The position numbers and the translations under genes were made by a program. A DNA stretch of 64,000 nucleotides from Kitasatospora sp. SUK 42 (GTDB taxonomy: Bacteria > Actinomycetota > Actinomycetes > Streptomycetales > Streptomycetaceae), in assembly GCF_015776785.2 (NCBI RefSeq), contig NZ_LFMD02000002.1:1746666-1810665 (forward strand), read 5' to 3'. The notes below the pieces were generated by a model. The model was not told where the DNA came from. It saw only the letters and a program-made list of their open reading frames with translations, and ran no database searches. Below are positions 16,689 to 25,727 of this stretch, one piece after another. The stretch's first letter is position 1. Each line of letters starts with the position of its first letter.

Positions 16689-17720
16689 TCAGTCCGCCGT
16701 CGCGGAGCCGGAGCGGGACCGGTTGATCACGAAGCCGGCCGCCACGTTGACCAGCAGGGTGAGCGCGAACAGCACCAGACCGGCGGCCATCAGCGCGGAC
16801 AGCGACAGGGTGTCCGACTCGCCGAAGCGCAGCGCGATCAGTGCGGAGATCGAGTTGGCGCCGTTCTCCAGGATGTGGGTGATGGCCTTGAAGTTCGGCG
16901 AGATGATCAGCGCGACGGCGATCGTCTCGCCCATCGCCCGGCCGAATCCCAGCATCACCGCGCCGATCACGCCGCCCTTGCCGAAGGGCAGCACGACCGT
17001 GCGGACCATCCCCCAGCGGGTCGAGCCCAGCGCGTACGCGCCCTCCCGCTCGCCCTGCGGGGCCTGGGAGAACACCTCCCGGCTGAGCGAGGTGATGATC
17101 GGAATGATCATCAGGGCGACCACCACACCCGCGATGAAGGTGGAGGAGGTGTAGGAGGTGCCGATGTCGCCGGTGCGCACCTTGAGGAAGGGGATCGTGT
17201 CGCCCAGGTGGTTGGCCATCCAGCGGACGAAGCCGATGATCCGCGGCTGGAGGAAGAACAGGCCCCACAGGCCGTAGACGATGCTGGGGATCGCCGCCAT
17301 CAGGTCGATCAGCGAGATCAGCGCGGCCCGCAGCCGCACCGGGGCGTACTCGGAGATGAAGATCGCCGTGCCGAGGGCCACCGGAACGGCGATCACCAGC
17401 GCGATCACGGCGATCAGCAGGCCGTTGGGCAGGACGGCGGCGATGCCGAAGTTGTGCGCGGCGGTCTGCCACTTCTGCTCGGTCAGGAAGGACAGGCCGA
17501 CGGCGCGCAGCGCGTCGGAGCCGCGCAGGATCAGGAAGAAGGCGATCAGCCCCATGATCGCGAACACCGACAGGCCGGCCATCCGCAGCACGCCGCGGAA
17601 CACCCGGTCTCCGGGGGTCGCGGGAGCGGTGATGACGCGGGGGACGTCCTGGTCGGGCCCGTGGTCGGGTCGGCCTGGCGACCCGGCGTACGGTGCCGCG
17701 GGCTCAGCGGCGGATGTCAT
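16689..17720 (-). CDS. pstC: Phosphate-type ABC importer permease PstC
   Basis: A 343-residue permease with a 45-residue polar N-terminus and then six to seven membrane helices. PstC features are the first helix (GLSVFAIMGLIAFFLILRG), the large periplasmic loop with WQTAAHNFGIAAVLPNG, the MAAIPSIVYGLWG motif and the EAA-type loop REGAYALGSTRWGMV. ATG at 17720 is chosen over upstream frame extension because it begins just before the family N-terminus and is preceded by GAGAGC. A strong hairpin at 17791-17824 separates it from the preceding binding-protein gene, so it may have its own promoter or be read by partial read-through. Confidence 0.92.
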   Translation of the reverse strand: MTSAAEPAAPYAGSPGRPDHGPDQDVPRVITAPATPGDRVFRGVLRMAGLSVFAIMGLIAFFLILRGSDALRAVGLSFLTEQKWQTAAHNFGIAAVLPNGLLIAVIALVIAVPVALGTAIFISEYAPVRLRAALISLIDLMAAIPSIVYGLWGLFFLQPRIIGFVRWMANHLGDTIPFLKVRTGDIGTSYTSSTFIAGVVVALMIIPIITSLSREVFSQAPQGEREGAYALGSTRWGMVRTVVLPFGKGGVIGAVMLGFGRAMGETIAVALIISPNFKAITHILENGANSISALIALRFGESDTLSLSALMAAGLVLFALTLLVNVAAGFVINRSRSGSATAD

Positions 17721-17790
17721 GTGTGCTCTCCGTACTCGGGAACGGGCGTGCTCGATGAGGGTCCGGGGCGCTACCTCGGGGGAGGGAAGT

Positions 17791-17824
17791 GCTCGGCGGG
17801 GCCGGGACGGCGGCCCCGCCGAGC
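17791..17824 (-). terminator. Intercistronic hairpin between the large binding-protein gene and pstC
   Basis: A perfect 14-base stem (GCTCGGCGGGGCCG at 17791-17804, its complement at 17811-17824) with a 6-base loop lies 16 bases beyond the stop codon at 17840. It could be a terminator, or an attenuator lowering permease expression relative to the binding protein. Confidence 0.7.
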
Positions 17825-17839
17825 GGTGGGCGTACCGGG

Positions 17840-20494
17840 TCAGGGCCTGCGGCGCAGCCGCGACCACTGGGTCCGGGCTCCGGCCAGCGCCCTCGCCCCG
17901 GCCGGGGTGCCGCCGAGGAACAGCGCGGCCGGTCCGCCGACCAGCAGCACCAGGCCGCCGATCAGCGCGATCGGCAGCAGCAGCCGGGCGGCGCCGGGCC
18001 GGTCCGGGGCCGGGGTGCCGGCCGCGACCGGGGCGGCGGCCAGCGGTCCGCTGGTCGGCGTGGCGCTCGCGCTGGGCTTGGCGCCCGCCGCGGGGGCGCC
18101 CGGCGCGGCCGGGGCGCCGCCCGCGGTCTCGCCCGTGCCGCCGACGGTGCCGGAGGTGCCGGAAGCGCCGGAAGTGCCGGAGGACGACAGGCCGTCGGAG
18201 GAACCGGTGCCGGTGCCGCCCGCGGCGGAACCGCCGCCCTCGTTGCTCACCGGGCTGGTGCCGCCGGCCGTACCGCCGGTGCCCGAGGTCTCCGTGCCGG
18301 TGTTCCCCGAGCCGCCGGTGGTGCCGTTGTCACCGCCGGACGGCGGAGTGGGCTGGGCGACCTGGTTGCCGGGCAGCTTGCCGTCCTGGGCCTCGACGTG
18401 TCCGGCGGCGTCCTGGGCCTGCTGGCGCTGGGCGCTGGTCAGGGCGAGGAAGCCGTTGGCGAGCTGGCCGGGCTGGATGCCGTACACCTGGCCGCTGGTG
18501 GTCACGGTGCGCAGGAACTTGGCGATGCTCGCCGCCTTGCCGGTGTCGACGCCCTGGGTGGGCACCATCGCGTACTGCACGGTGGTCAGCGGGTAGGCGT
18601 GCTGGTCCCGGGAGAACGCCGTGTCCGGGGTGCCGTAGGGCAGTTGCTGCACGCCGGTGGCCGGGTCGGTCGGCATGTCGGCGACGGCGGCCTGGAAGGT
18701 GGAGGTGCCGGGCGAGACGAAGTCGCCGGCCGGGTTGAGCAGTTGGGCCTCGGGCAGCGAGTAGGCCTTCGCCTGCCCGGAGTCCATGATGGCGAACAGG
18801 GTGCGCTCGCCCGCGAGCTGGGAGCGGCACGCGGCGTGCGTGCCGTCGGCCTTCGGGTCCGTGTTGGAGCAGGTGGAGGTGCCCGAGAGCATGGTGCGCG
18901 CCACCCTGGACAGGCCCAGGATCAGCGGGTTCCACTCGTACTGCTTCCAGACGTTGAGCGGGTCCTTGGTGGCGCCGACGAAGCCGCTGGAGTCCTGGCG
19001 GACGAAGGCGTCGACCGGGTAGCCCGAGAACGCCGGGCGCGTGTAGAAGGTGTCGACGTGCATGCCCCACGGGTCGGGCTCACCGTCGAGGAAGCGCACG
19101 GCGTCCGGGTCGGAGGCGATCCACGAGGTCAGCTGGTACGTGAAGTCCGAGGTGCCGCCGATGACGGTGGGGCTGGTGAAGCCCGCATCGCAGTTGGCCG
19201 GCCAGGCCAGGCCGCTGCTCGGGGGCAGCGGGTTGAGCTTCTGGAACTCCGGATCCTTGAAGATGCAGGTCGGGTTGCCCTTCACCGAGGCGATGACGTC
19301 GTTGCCCACGGGTGCGTAGGACTGGGTGAGCAGTTTGGCCAGCAGGCGGGCGTTGAGCTTCATGTCCCTGATCTGGCGCCCCGAGACGGGGTCGTCCACC
19401 AGGAACGCCACCGAGATGCCGCTCGTCGCCAGGGGCGCGTACACGTACGGCCTGGCGGGTGGTGACTGGGTGTCGGGGCGGGCCGTCAGGGCGATGCCGT
19501 TGCCGCCGCCGAGGAAGCCCGCGCGGGCCTGGGGCTCGCCGCCGGCCGGGCTGTAGCGCACGTTGAGCGGGTTGTCACCCTGGCACAGACCGGCCAGCCA
19601 CTGCATCATCGCGCGGTTCGCCATCTCCAGGCCCGCGGCCTCGAAGTCCGCGTGGCCGGCCTGGCAGGCGGCCGGGGTCGGCGCGAACTGCAGCGGGATG
19701 GTGACGTGCTTGTTCCAGGCGCACTGCTCGTTGGTCTTGTTGCTGTTGCGCAGGTTCGCGCCCTGCATCACGAAGTCGGAGGCCGTGCCGTACTCGATCA
19801 TGTTGTCGGCGTCGTGGTTGTTGCAGTCCAACAGGCCCTTGCGGTTCCAGATCGCACGGCTGTCGCCGCCGTAGTTGGGCTCCACCACGATCGAGCAGGG
19901 GTGGGTGGGGTCGCAGCCGAGGTTCTTGCTCTCGTTGGCCGTCCACACCTCGATGTTGACCGCGCCCGAGCCGTCCGGACCGGTCGGGGCGAGCACCATG
20001 TTGCTCGGGAAGTCGGGCGTGGTGGTGCCGGGGGCCGGGGTCTTCTGGTTGAACCCTGCGGCCGCGTCGGCGTTGAAGAGGGTGCTGCCGTAACAGTCGG
20101 TGATCTTGGGGTCGGTGCCGCGGCACTGGTACACCCGGACGGGGTAGTACGCCGCGTTGCCGTTGGGCGGCGTGAGCACGACCGGCATCGCGTTGGAGTC
20201 CACGGTCGGGGTGAAGCCGCTCCAGGAGACCTGGATGACCTGGTTGGAGAGGTCCTTGGTCTGGGAGACGGTGACGCTCCCCTTGGGACCGTAGGACTGG
20301 GCGTCCGGAATCCACACCTCGGGCCCTGGCACGGTCACGGCCGAACCGGAGGACGCCGCAACGGCCTCGGGGGCCGTCCCGAGGCCGATCGGCACCACCC
20401 CGAGGGCGACCACCACCGACCAGACCAACGTGATCGCCGGTAGTCGGCGACGCCACCGTCTCGGATGTGTCCGGTCGGGCAGTCGGACTCTCAT
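17840..20494 (-). CDS. Large PstS-like cell-surface binding protein with stalk and C-terminal anchor
   Basis: An 884-residue exported protein. A basic signal region (1-51, ending AVAA) is followed by a beta-rich N-terminal domain of about 200 residues that includes several cysteines (YQCRGTDPKITDC, CDPTHPCS, CNNHDAD). A PBP-like domain then runs from about residue 280 to 710 (APLATSGISVAFLVDD, GGTSDFTYQLTSW), followed by a Gly/Ser/Thr/Ala stalk (about 716-828) and a membrane helix near 836-862 with a basic end. ATG at 20494 has GGAGGT nine bases upstream. The SDGSG loop of PstS is not conserved, so the ligand may differ. The extra N-terminal domain is unrecognised. Confidence 0.82.
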   Translation of the reverse strand: MRVRLPDRTHPRRWRRRLPAITLVWSVVVALGVVPIGLGTAPEAVAASSGSAVTVPGPEVWIPDAQSYGPKGSVTVSQTKDLSNQVIQVSWSGFTPTVDSNAMPVVLTPPNGNAAYYPVRVYQCRGTDPKITDCYGSTLFNADAAAGFNQKTPAPGTTTPDFPSNMVLAPTGPDGSGAVNIEVWTANESKNLGCDPTHPCSIVVEPNYGGDSRAIWNRKGLLDCNNHDADNMIEYGTASDFVMQGANLRNSNKTNEQCAWNKHVTIPLQFAPTPAACQAGHADFEAAGLEMANRAMMQWLAGLCQGDNPLNVRYSPAGGEPQARAGFLGGGNGIALTARPDTQSPPARPYVYAPLATSGISVAFLVDDPVSGRQIRDMKLNARLLAKLLTQSYAPVGNDVIASVKGNPTCIFKDPEFQKLNPLPPSSGLAWPANCDAGFTSPTVIGGTSDFTYQLTSWIASDPDAVRFLDGEPDPWGMHVDTFYTRPAFSGYPVDAFVRQDSSGFVGATKDPLNVWKQYEWNPLILGLSRVARTMLSGTSTCSNTDPKADGTHAACRSQLAGERTLFAIMDSGQAKAYSLPEAQLLNPAGDFVSPGTSTFQAAVADMPTDPATGVQQLPYGTPDTAFSRDQHAYPLTTVQYAMVPTQGVDTGKAASIAKFLRTVTTSGQVYGIQPGQLANGFLALTSAQRQQAQDAAGHVEAQDGKLPGNQVAQPTPPSGGDNGTTGGSGNTGTETSGTGGTAGGTSPVSNEGGGSAAGGTGTGSSDGLSSSGTSGASGTSGTVGGTGETAGGAPAAPGAPAAGAKPSASATPTSGPLAAAPVAAGTPAPDRPGAARLLLPIALIGGLVLLVGGPAALFLGGTPAGARALAGARTQWSRLRRRP

Positions 20495-20717
20495 GGCGGG
20501 CACCTCCGTGCGAAGTCCGCACCGCTGGGGACGCGGCGCGGGAGGGCGGGTCGGGCTGCGGCCGGCAAGCGATTCCGGTACACATCCATTCGGCCAGCCA
20601 GAAGTGGCCGGATCCGGTCGCCAGCGTGTACGAGACCCCAACGTGGCGACTCCGTAGCGGAGTTGACCCTTCCTCATGAGCACGGTCTGATAACGGTTAC
20701 GGCATCCGACGAGAAGA

Positions 20718-20741
20718 GGCCCGTACCTGCCGGTACGGGCC
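20718..20741 (-). terminator. Hairpin terminator after the 196-residue secreted protein gene
   Basis: A perfect 10-base stem (GGCCCGTACC / GGTACGGGCC) with loop TGCC lies 21 bases after the stop codon at 20763, in the 20495-20762 gap. The rest of that gap contains nothing I can assign except the promoter region of the next gene. Confidence 0.72.
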
Positions 20742-20762
20742 CGTGTACGCCGTCGAGCAGGG

Positions 20763-21353
20763 TCAGCCGTTGACGACGGTGAGCGAGAGGGAGCCCACCG
20801 ACTGGCCGGACGTGAAGAAGGTGGTGTTCAGCTGGGTGTCCAGGAACTGCGCGCCGTTCGCGTCGACCTTGAGGTCCGACGCGCTGAGCGTCTGGGTGGT
20901 GCCCGACTTGGTGGTGCGCACGACGCCGGCGGGCTTCAGCAGCGGGACCGGGGTGGTGCCGCCGGCCGGAACGCCGGTGACGCGCCAGTCGTCGGCACTG
21001 AAGGCGATCTGCTTGAAGGTCACGCTCTTGCCGGTGGCGAAGTCGATGAACAGCAGGCTGCCGCCCAGCTGCACGTTCCCGTAGTAGCCGGCCAGGTTGA
21101 CGCTGGCGCCGGCGACCGGGAAGGAGGCCGAGAAGCCGGTGGTGCTGTCGTAGGAGGGCGTGGCCTGCGGCAGCGGGATGATCACGACGCCGTTGCCGGC
21201 CGCCGACTGGAGGAACGTGTTGCTCTCGTTGATCACGGCGTTGCCGGTCGCGGTGACCGGGGCGGTGTCGGCGGCGGCGGCGCCGCTCAGGGCGGTCAGC
21301 GAGAGGACGGCGGCGGCACCGGCGGCGACGAGCCGGGCGGAGATGCGGGACAT
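20763..21353 (-). CDS. Secreted protein of unknown function in the pst-like cluster
   Basis: A 196-residue protein with a clear Sec signal (about 1-29, cleavage after AAA-A near ADTAP) and no membrane anchor. The mature chain is beta-strand rich and polar, with no cysteines and no catalytic motif that I recognise; it begins VTATGNAVINESNTFLQSA. ATG at 21353 is preceded by GGAG in CTCCTTGGGAG (minus-strand sense CAAGGAG). It lies between two binding-protein genes with hairpins on both sides (21398-21432 and 20718-20741), so it forms its own small transcription unit. It could be an accessory ligand-binding or matrix protein of the module. Confidence 0.72.
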   Translation of the reverse strand: MSRISARLVAAGAAAVLSLTALSGAAAADTAPVTATGNAVINESNTFLQSAAGNGVVIIPLPQATPSYDSTTGFSASFPVAGASVNLAGYYGNVQLGGSLLFIDFATGKSVTFKQIAFSADDWRVTGVPAGGTTPVPLLKPAGVVRTTKSGTTQTLSASDLKVDANGAQFLDTQLNTTFFTSGQSVGSLSLTVVNG

Positions 21354-21397
21354 GCTGAACTCCTTGGGAGAGGGAGGGATTCGGTGCGGGGACCGGG

Positions 21398-21432
21398 CCG
21401 GCGGCCGCGGGTCGAGGACCCGCGGCCGCCGG
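21398..21432 (-). terminator. Strong hairpin between the first binding-protein gene and the secreted protein gene
   Basis: A perfect 16-base GC-rich stem (21398-21413 with 21417-21432) and a 3-base loop start 15 bases beyond the stop at 21448. The stem is unusually long for an intercistronic element. It could reduce read-through or protect the 3' end of the upstream mRNA. Confidence 0.72.
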
Positions 21433-21447
21433 GAGGAGCGGGGTGGA

Positions 21448-22479
21448 TCAGTAGGCGGTGCCGCAGGCCGGGGTCGGCAGGAAGCCGTAGCTCTTGAGGT
21501 CGGCGTTGGCGACGGCGTCGTTGCAGATCCAGCCGTCGGGGCCGAAGATCGCGCGCAGGGCGGTGCCGTGGGCGTCGGTGGCGGTCCACTCGGCGTCACG
21601 GACCACGTTGTAGACCACGCGGCCGAAGGAGGAGTTGGCGAAGTTGGTGGTGATGACGTTGTTGGTCACCGGCACCAGGGTCAGGGTCGGGCTGACGTAG
21701 ATGTTGCGCAGGGTCAGGTTGCCGACGGAGTCGGCCGGGGTGCTGTGGCCGCCCACGGTCTGGCCGAGGTAGTGGGCCACCGAGTACGGGAACACGGCGT
21801 CGACGTCGTTGAGCAGCAGCGGGTCGACGCCCTCGTTCTCCTGCGGGCCGGTGACGACGCAGGAGCCCAGGGTCGGGTTGCCGATGGCGCCCAGGAAGAA
21901 GGAACGCGTGCCGGAGGCAGCCTGCGGCAGGATCGGGTGGATCGTCGCGCTGGGCAGCGTCGGGTCGATCTGGGTCCAGTTGGTGGTGGTGCACGCGTAG
22001 ATCGCGTTCAGCTGGGCGGCGCTCAGCTTGGCCGGGGCGTGGCCACCGTTGACCGCGGACCAGGTCACGGCGTCCTTGGCCAGGGCGATGAAGTCGTCGG
22101 TGGCCGGGTCGGTCGCCTGACGGGCGCGCGAGGAACGGGCGAAGTCGACGGTGGCGCTGGTGTTGCCGTTCAGCGCGGTGATGCCGGCGCCGGAGCCGTT
22201 CGGGCGGGTGATCGGGGTGGCACCGGACTTGGTGGTGATGGTGCCGGTGGGGATCGCGTCCCAGCTGTACAGGTGCGGCGCGTTCGGGTCGGTCAGCGTC
22301 GCGTTGTAGTCCGTGGAGAGCTGGTTCAGCACGGCCTGGGTGGTGTCCGAGCCGACGCCCACGATGTCCTGGGAGTTGGGCAGGCTCGCCGGGTCGGCGA
22401 CCGAGGTGCCGGCGGCGACGGTGGCGAGGGAGGTCGCCAGGGCGGCGACGGCGAGCAGCTTGGCAGCGGTCTTACGCAT
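21448..22479 (-). CDS. Secreted PstS-like phosphate-binding-fold protein
   Basis: A 343-residue exported protein. It has a Sec signal (1-28, VADPA at the cleavage region), no lipobox cysteine and no C-terminal anchor, so it is predicted to be released. It keeps the PBP-like topology of PstS: DIVGVGSDTTQAVLNQL at the N-terminus, ATVDFARSSR and ILPQAASGTRSFF at the positions of the ligand loops. Two cysteine pairs are present in the second half. GGAGGA lies eight bases before the ATG. It is the promoter-proximal gene of the minus-strand cluster and may serve as a soluble scavenger for the anchored proteins. Confidence 0.82.
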   Translation of the reverse strand: MRKTAAKLLAVAALATSLATVAAGTSVADPASLPNSQDIVGVGSDTTQAVLNQLSTDYNATLTDPNAPHLYSWDAIPTGTITTKSGATPITRPNGSGAGITALNGNTSATVDFARSSRARQATDPATDDFIALAKDAVTWSAVNGGHAPAKLSAAQLNAIYACTTTNWTQIDPTLPSATIHPILPQAASGTRSFFLGAIGNPTLGSCVVTGPQENEGVDPLLLNDVDAVFPYSVAHYLGQTVGGHSTPADSVGNLTLRNIYVSPTLTLVPVTNNVITTNFANSSFGRVVYNVVRDAEWTATDAHGTALRAIFGPDGWICNDAVANADLKSYGFLPTPACGTAY

Positions 22480-22808
22480 GTTCCTCTTCCTCCGAGGGAG
22501 AGACGTACATCGCGTTACCCGGGCCCTGGTTGGGAGTCCGGGGCCGGCGGCCGCGTCCGCTGCGGCCCTTCCGGCAGTGCTGATCCTGTCGGCCAGGGAG
22601 GTTCCGCCGAAAGGGTGGTCGAGCCCGGGTGGGGAATGTCGACTCATCGGTTCGACGAGGTTTAGGCACTGGTCAGCGTGGACGTGACAGGGGCATACCC
22701 AGGGCTCCGAACCCGGTCGACGTTCTTCTCCAGGAGGCTGCTCGGGGTGTTGCCGGAAACCTGCGCTTCACCGGAACAGCACGGACGGACGCCGCCGGGG
22801 CGGCCAAC
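22480..22808. other. Gene-free region upstream of the pst-like cluster
   Basis: About 330 bases with no coding sequence that I can support. It must contain the promoter for the gene starting at 22479. I found no GTTCACC-type direct repeats that would form a classical Streptomyces PHO box on either strand, and no convincing -35/-10 pair. Short GC-rich inverted repeats near 22540-22555 are the only structure. Confidence 0.5.
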
Positions 22809-22895
22809 GGGTCACACGATGACGATCGGGGCACAAGCGGTGATCGGGGCACAGGCGACCATCGGGGCACGCGCGACCGACGGGTCACAGCGGCC
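22809..22895. repeat. 18-base tandem repeat overlapping a stop codon
   Basis: ATCGGGGCAC recurs at 22825, 22843 and 22861 with an 18-base period, flanked on both sides by diverged units containing GGGTCACA. The right-hand unit contains the TGA stop (minus strand, 22885-22887) of the small gene ending here. The array therefore starts on the stop codon and extends downstream. Confidence 0.8.
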
Positions 22896-23289
22896 AGCGG
22901 CCGTCCCGTCCACCCCGGCGCAACTCCTGCCCCACCCACTGCAGTCCGGTCAGGAAACCCTCGACACCGGCCTGGCACTGGTCCCGCCGCAGGTACCCGC
23001 GCGCGCTGCGCGCGACCGGCACGGCGCCGGCCGCACCGGGCCGGGTGCTGAGGACCGGCAGGTAGGCGGACCACACCCACTGCCGCCCCTCGGACTGCCC
23101 CATCGAGCACCGCAGGGCGGTCCGTTCGATGATCAGTTCACGCACCGCCTCCGCGAGTTCCTCCTCGCTGCGGTACGTCCGCACGCCGACGCCGAGCGGC
23201 CGCCCGTTGGCGGCGCGCAGCGCCCAGCCGAGGCAGCGGTCGGCCGCGGGCACGATCAGCAGCCGCGGACCGCGCCGCTCAGCGGCCAT
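22885..23289 (-). CDS. Small protein, DUF1508-like, second of a pair
   Basis: A 134-residue soluble protein. A LGWALRAANGRPLGVGVRTYRSEEELAEAVREL segment resembles the DUF1508/YegP half-repeat (R-L-A-N-G-V, then a helix counting residues), and the rest is a short mixed tail. It overlaps the preceding gene by 11 bases, so translation is coupled. The function of YegP-like proteins is unknown. The 3' end is embedded in an 18-base tandem repeat, so the last codons may be length-variable between strains. Confidence 0.65.
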   Translation of the reverse strand: MAAERRGPRLLIVPAADRCLGWALRAANGRPLGVGVRTYRSEEELAEAVRELIIERTALRCSMGQSEGRQWVWSAYLPVLSTRPGAAGAVPVARSARGYLRRDQCQAGVEGFLTGLQWVGQELRRGGRDGRWPL

Positions 23290-23692
23290 CGGAGCGTCTC
23301 AACGTCCCGGCCCGCTCGGTCAGTTCGCGCGGTTGCTGTTTGGCGAGCAGCACGACGAAGCGCCGGAAGGCGTTCTGGCAGGTCGCGTACCGCTCGTACG
23401 CGCGGCTGGAGCGCACTTCGGGGAGGTTGCGGGAGCCCGGGACGACCCAGATCCAGCCGATGCCCTCGCGGACGTGGGTGATCCGCGCGGTGAGTTCGGC
23501 GGCCGCGGTGCGCAGGTCGTCGAAACCCCGCTCGGCCTCGCCGGGTGTTTCGAACAGCGCGGCGGTGATGGCCACCACCCGGCCGTTGGGCGCCTTCAAC
23601 TGCCAGCGGTAACGCCCGTCCGGAGCACGTTCGGTCCGGAATCCCCCTCGACTTGCCCCTGCTGCGGTGTGACCGCGGCCGGAAGCGTCCAC
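23279..23692 (-). CDS. DUF1508 (YegP-like) domain protein
   Basis: A 137-residue soluble protein. The central part, RAPDGRYRWQLKAPNGRVVA followed by FETPGEAERGFDDL, is the typical DUF1508 fold seen in E. coli YegP-type proteins. The GTG start at 23692 has GGAGG about seven bases upstream. It overlaps the next small gene by 11 bases, and the two appear to be related halves of one system. No partner or ligand is suggested by the neighbours (sensor kinase upstream, pst-like cluster downstream). Confidence 0.72.
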   Translation of the reverse strand: MDASGRGHTAAGASRGGFRTERAPDGRYRWQLKAPNGRVVAITAALFETPGEAERGFDDLRTAAAELTARITHVREGIGWIWVVPGSRNLPEVRSSRAYERYATCQNAFRRFVVLLAKQQPRELTERAGTLRRSDGR

Positions 23693-23850
23693 TGCCCCTC
23701 CGTCCGGTGTTCCCCTCCGAGACGGATGACAAGCTATGTGTGCACACGGAACCCCCGAAAGCCCAGAACGTTCACAACTTGCGCTGTTGGTCGGGAAGTT
23801 CTCTCTCGTTCAGCTTTCACCGATCGAACGGACGGGGTTCCGGCCAGGGC

Positions 23851-25668
<1,818 letters not shown>

Positions 25669-25727
25669 CTAGTTTGTACGGTTTTCATCCGAAGGACGGC
25701 GCCACGGCCGGACACCGCCCCCGGTGA

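Noticed and set aside
22480..22700. PHO box upstream of the pst-like cluster
   Set aside because: I looked for GTTCACC-type 11-base direct repeats on both strands and found none; a weak variant cannot be excluded without a profile scan.
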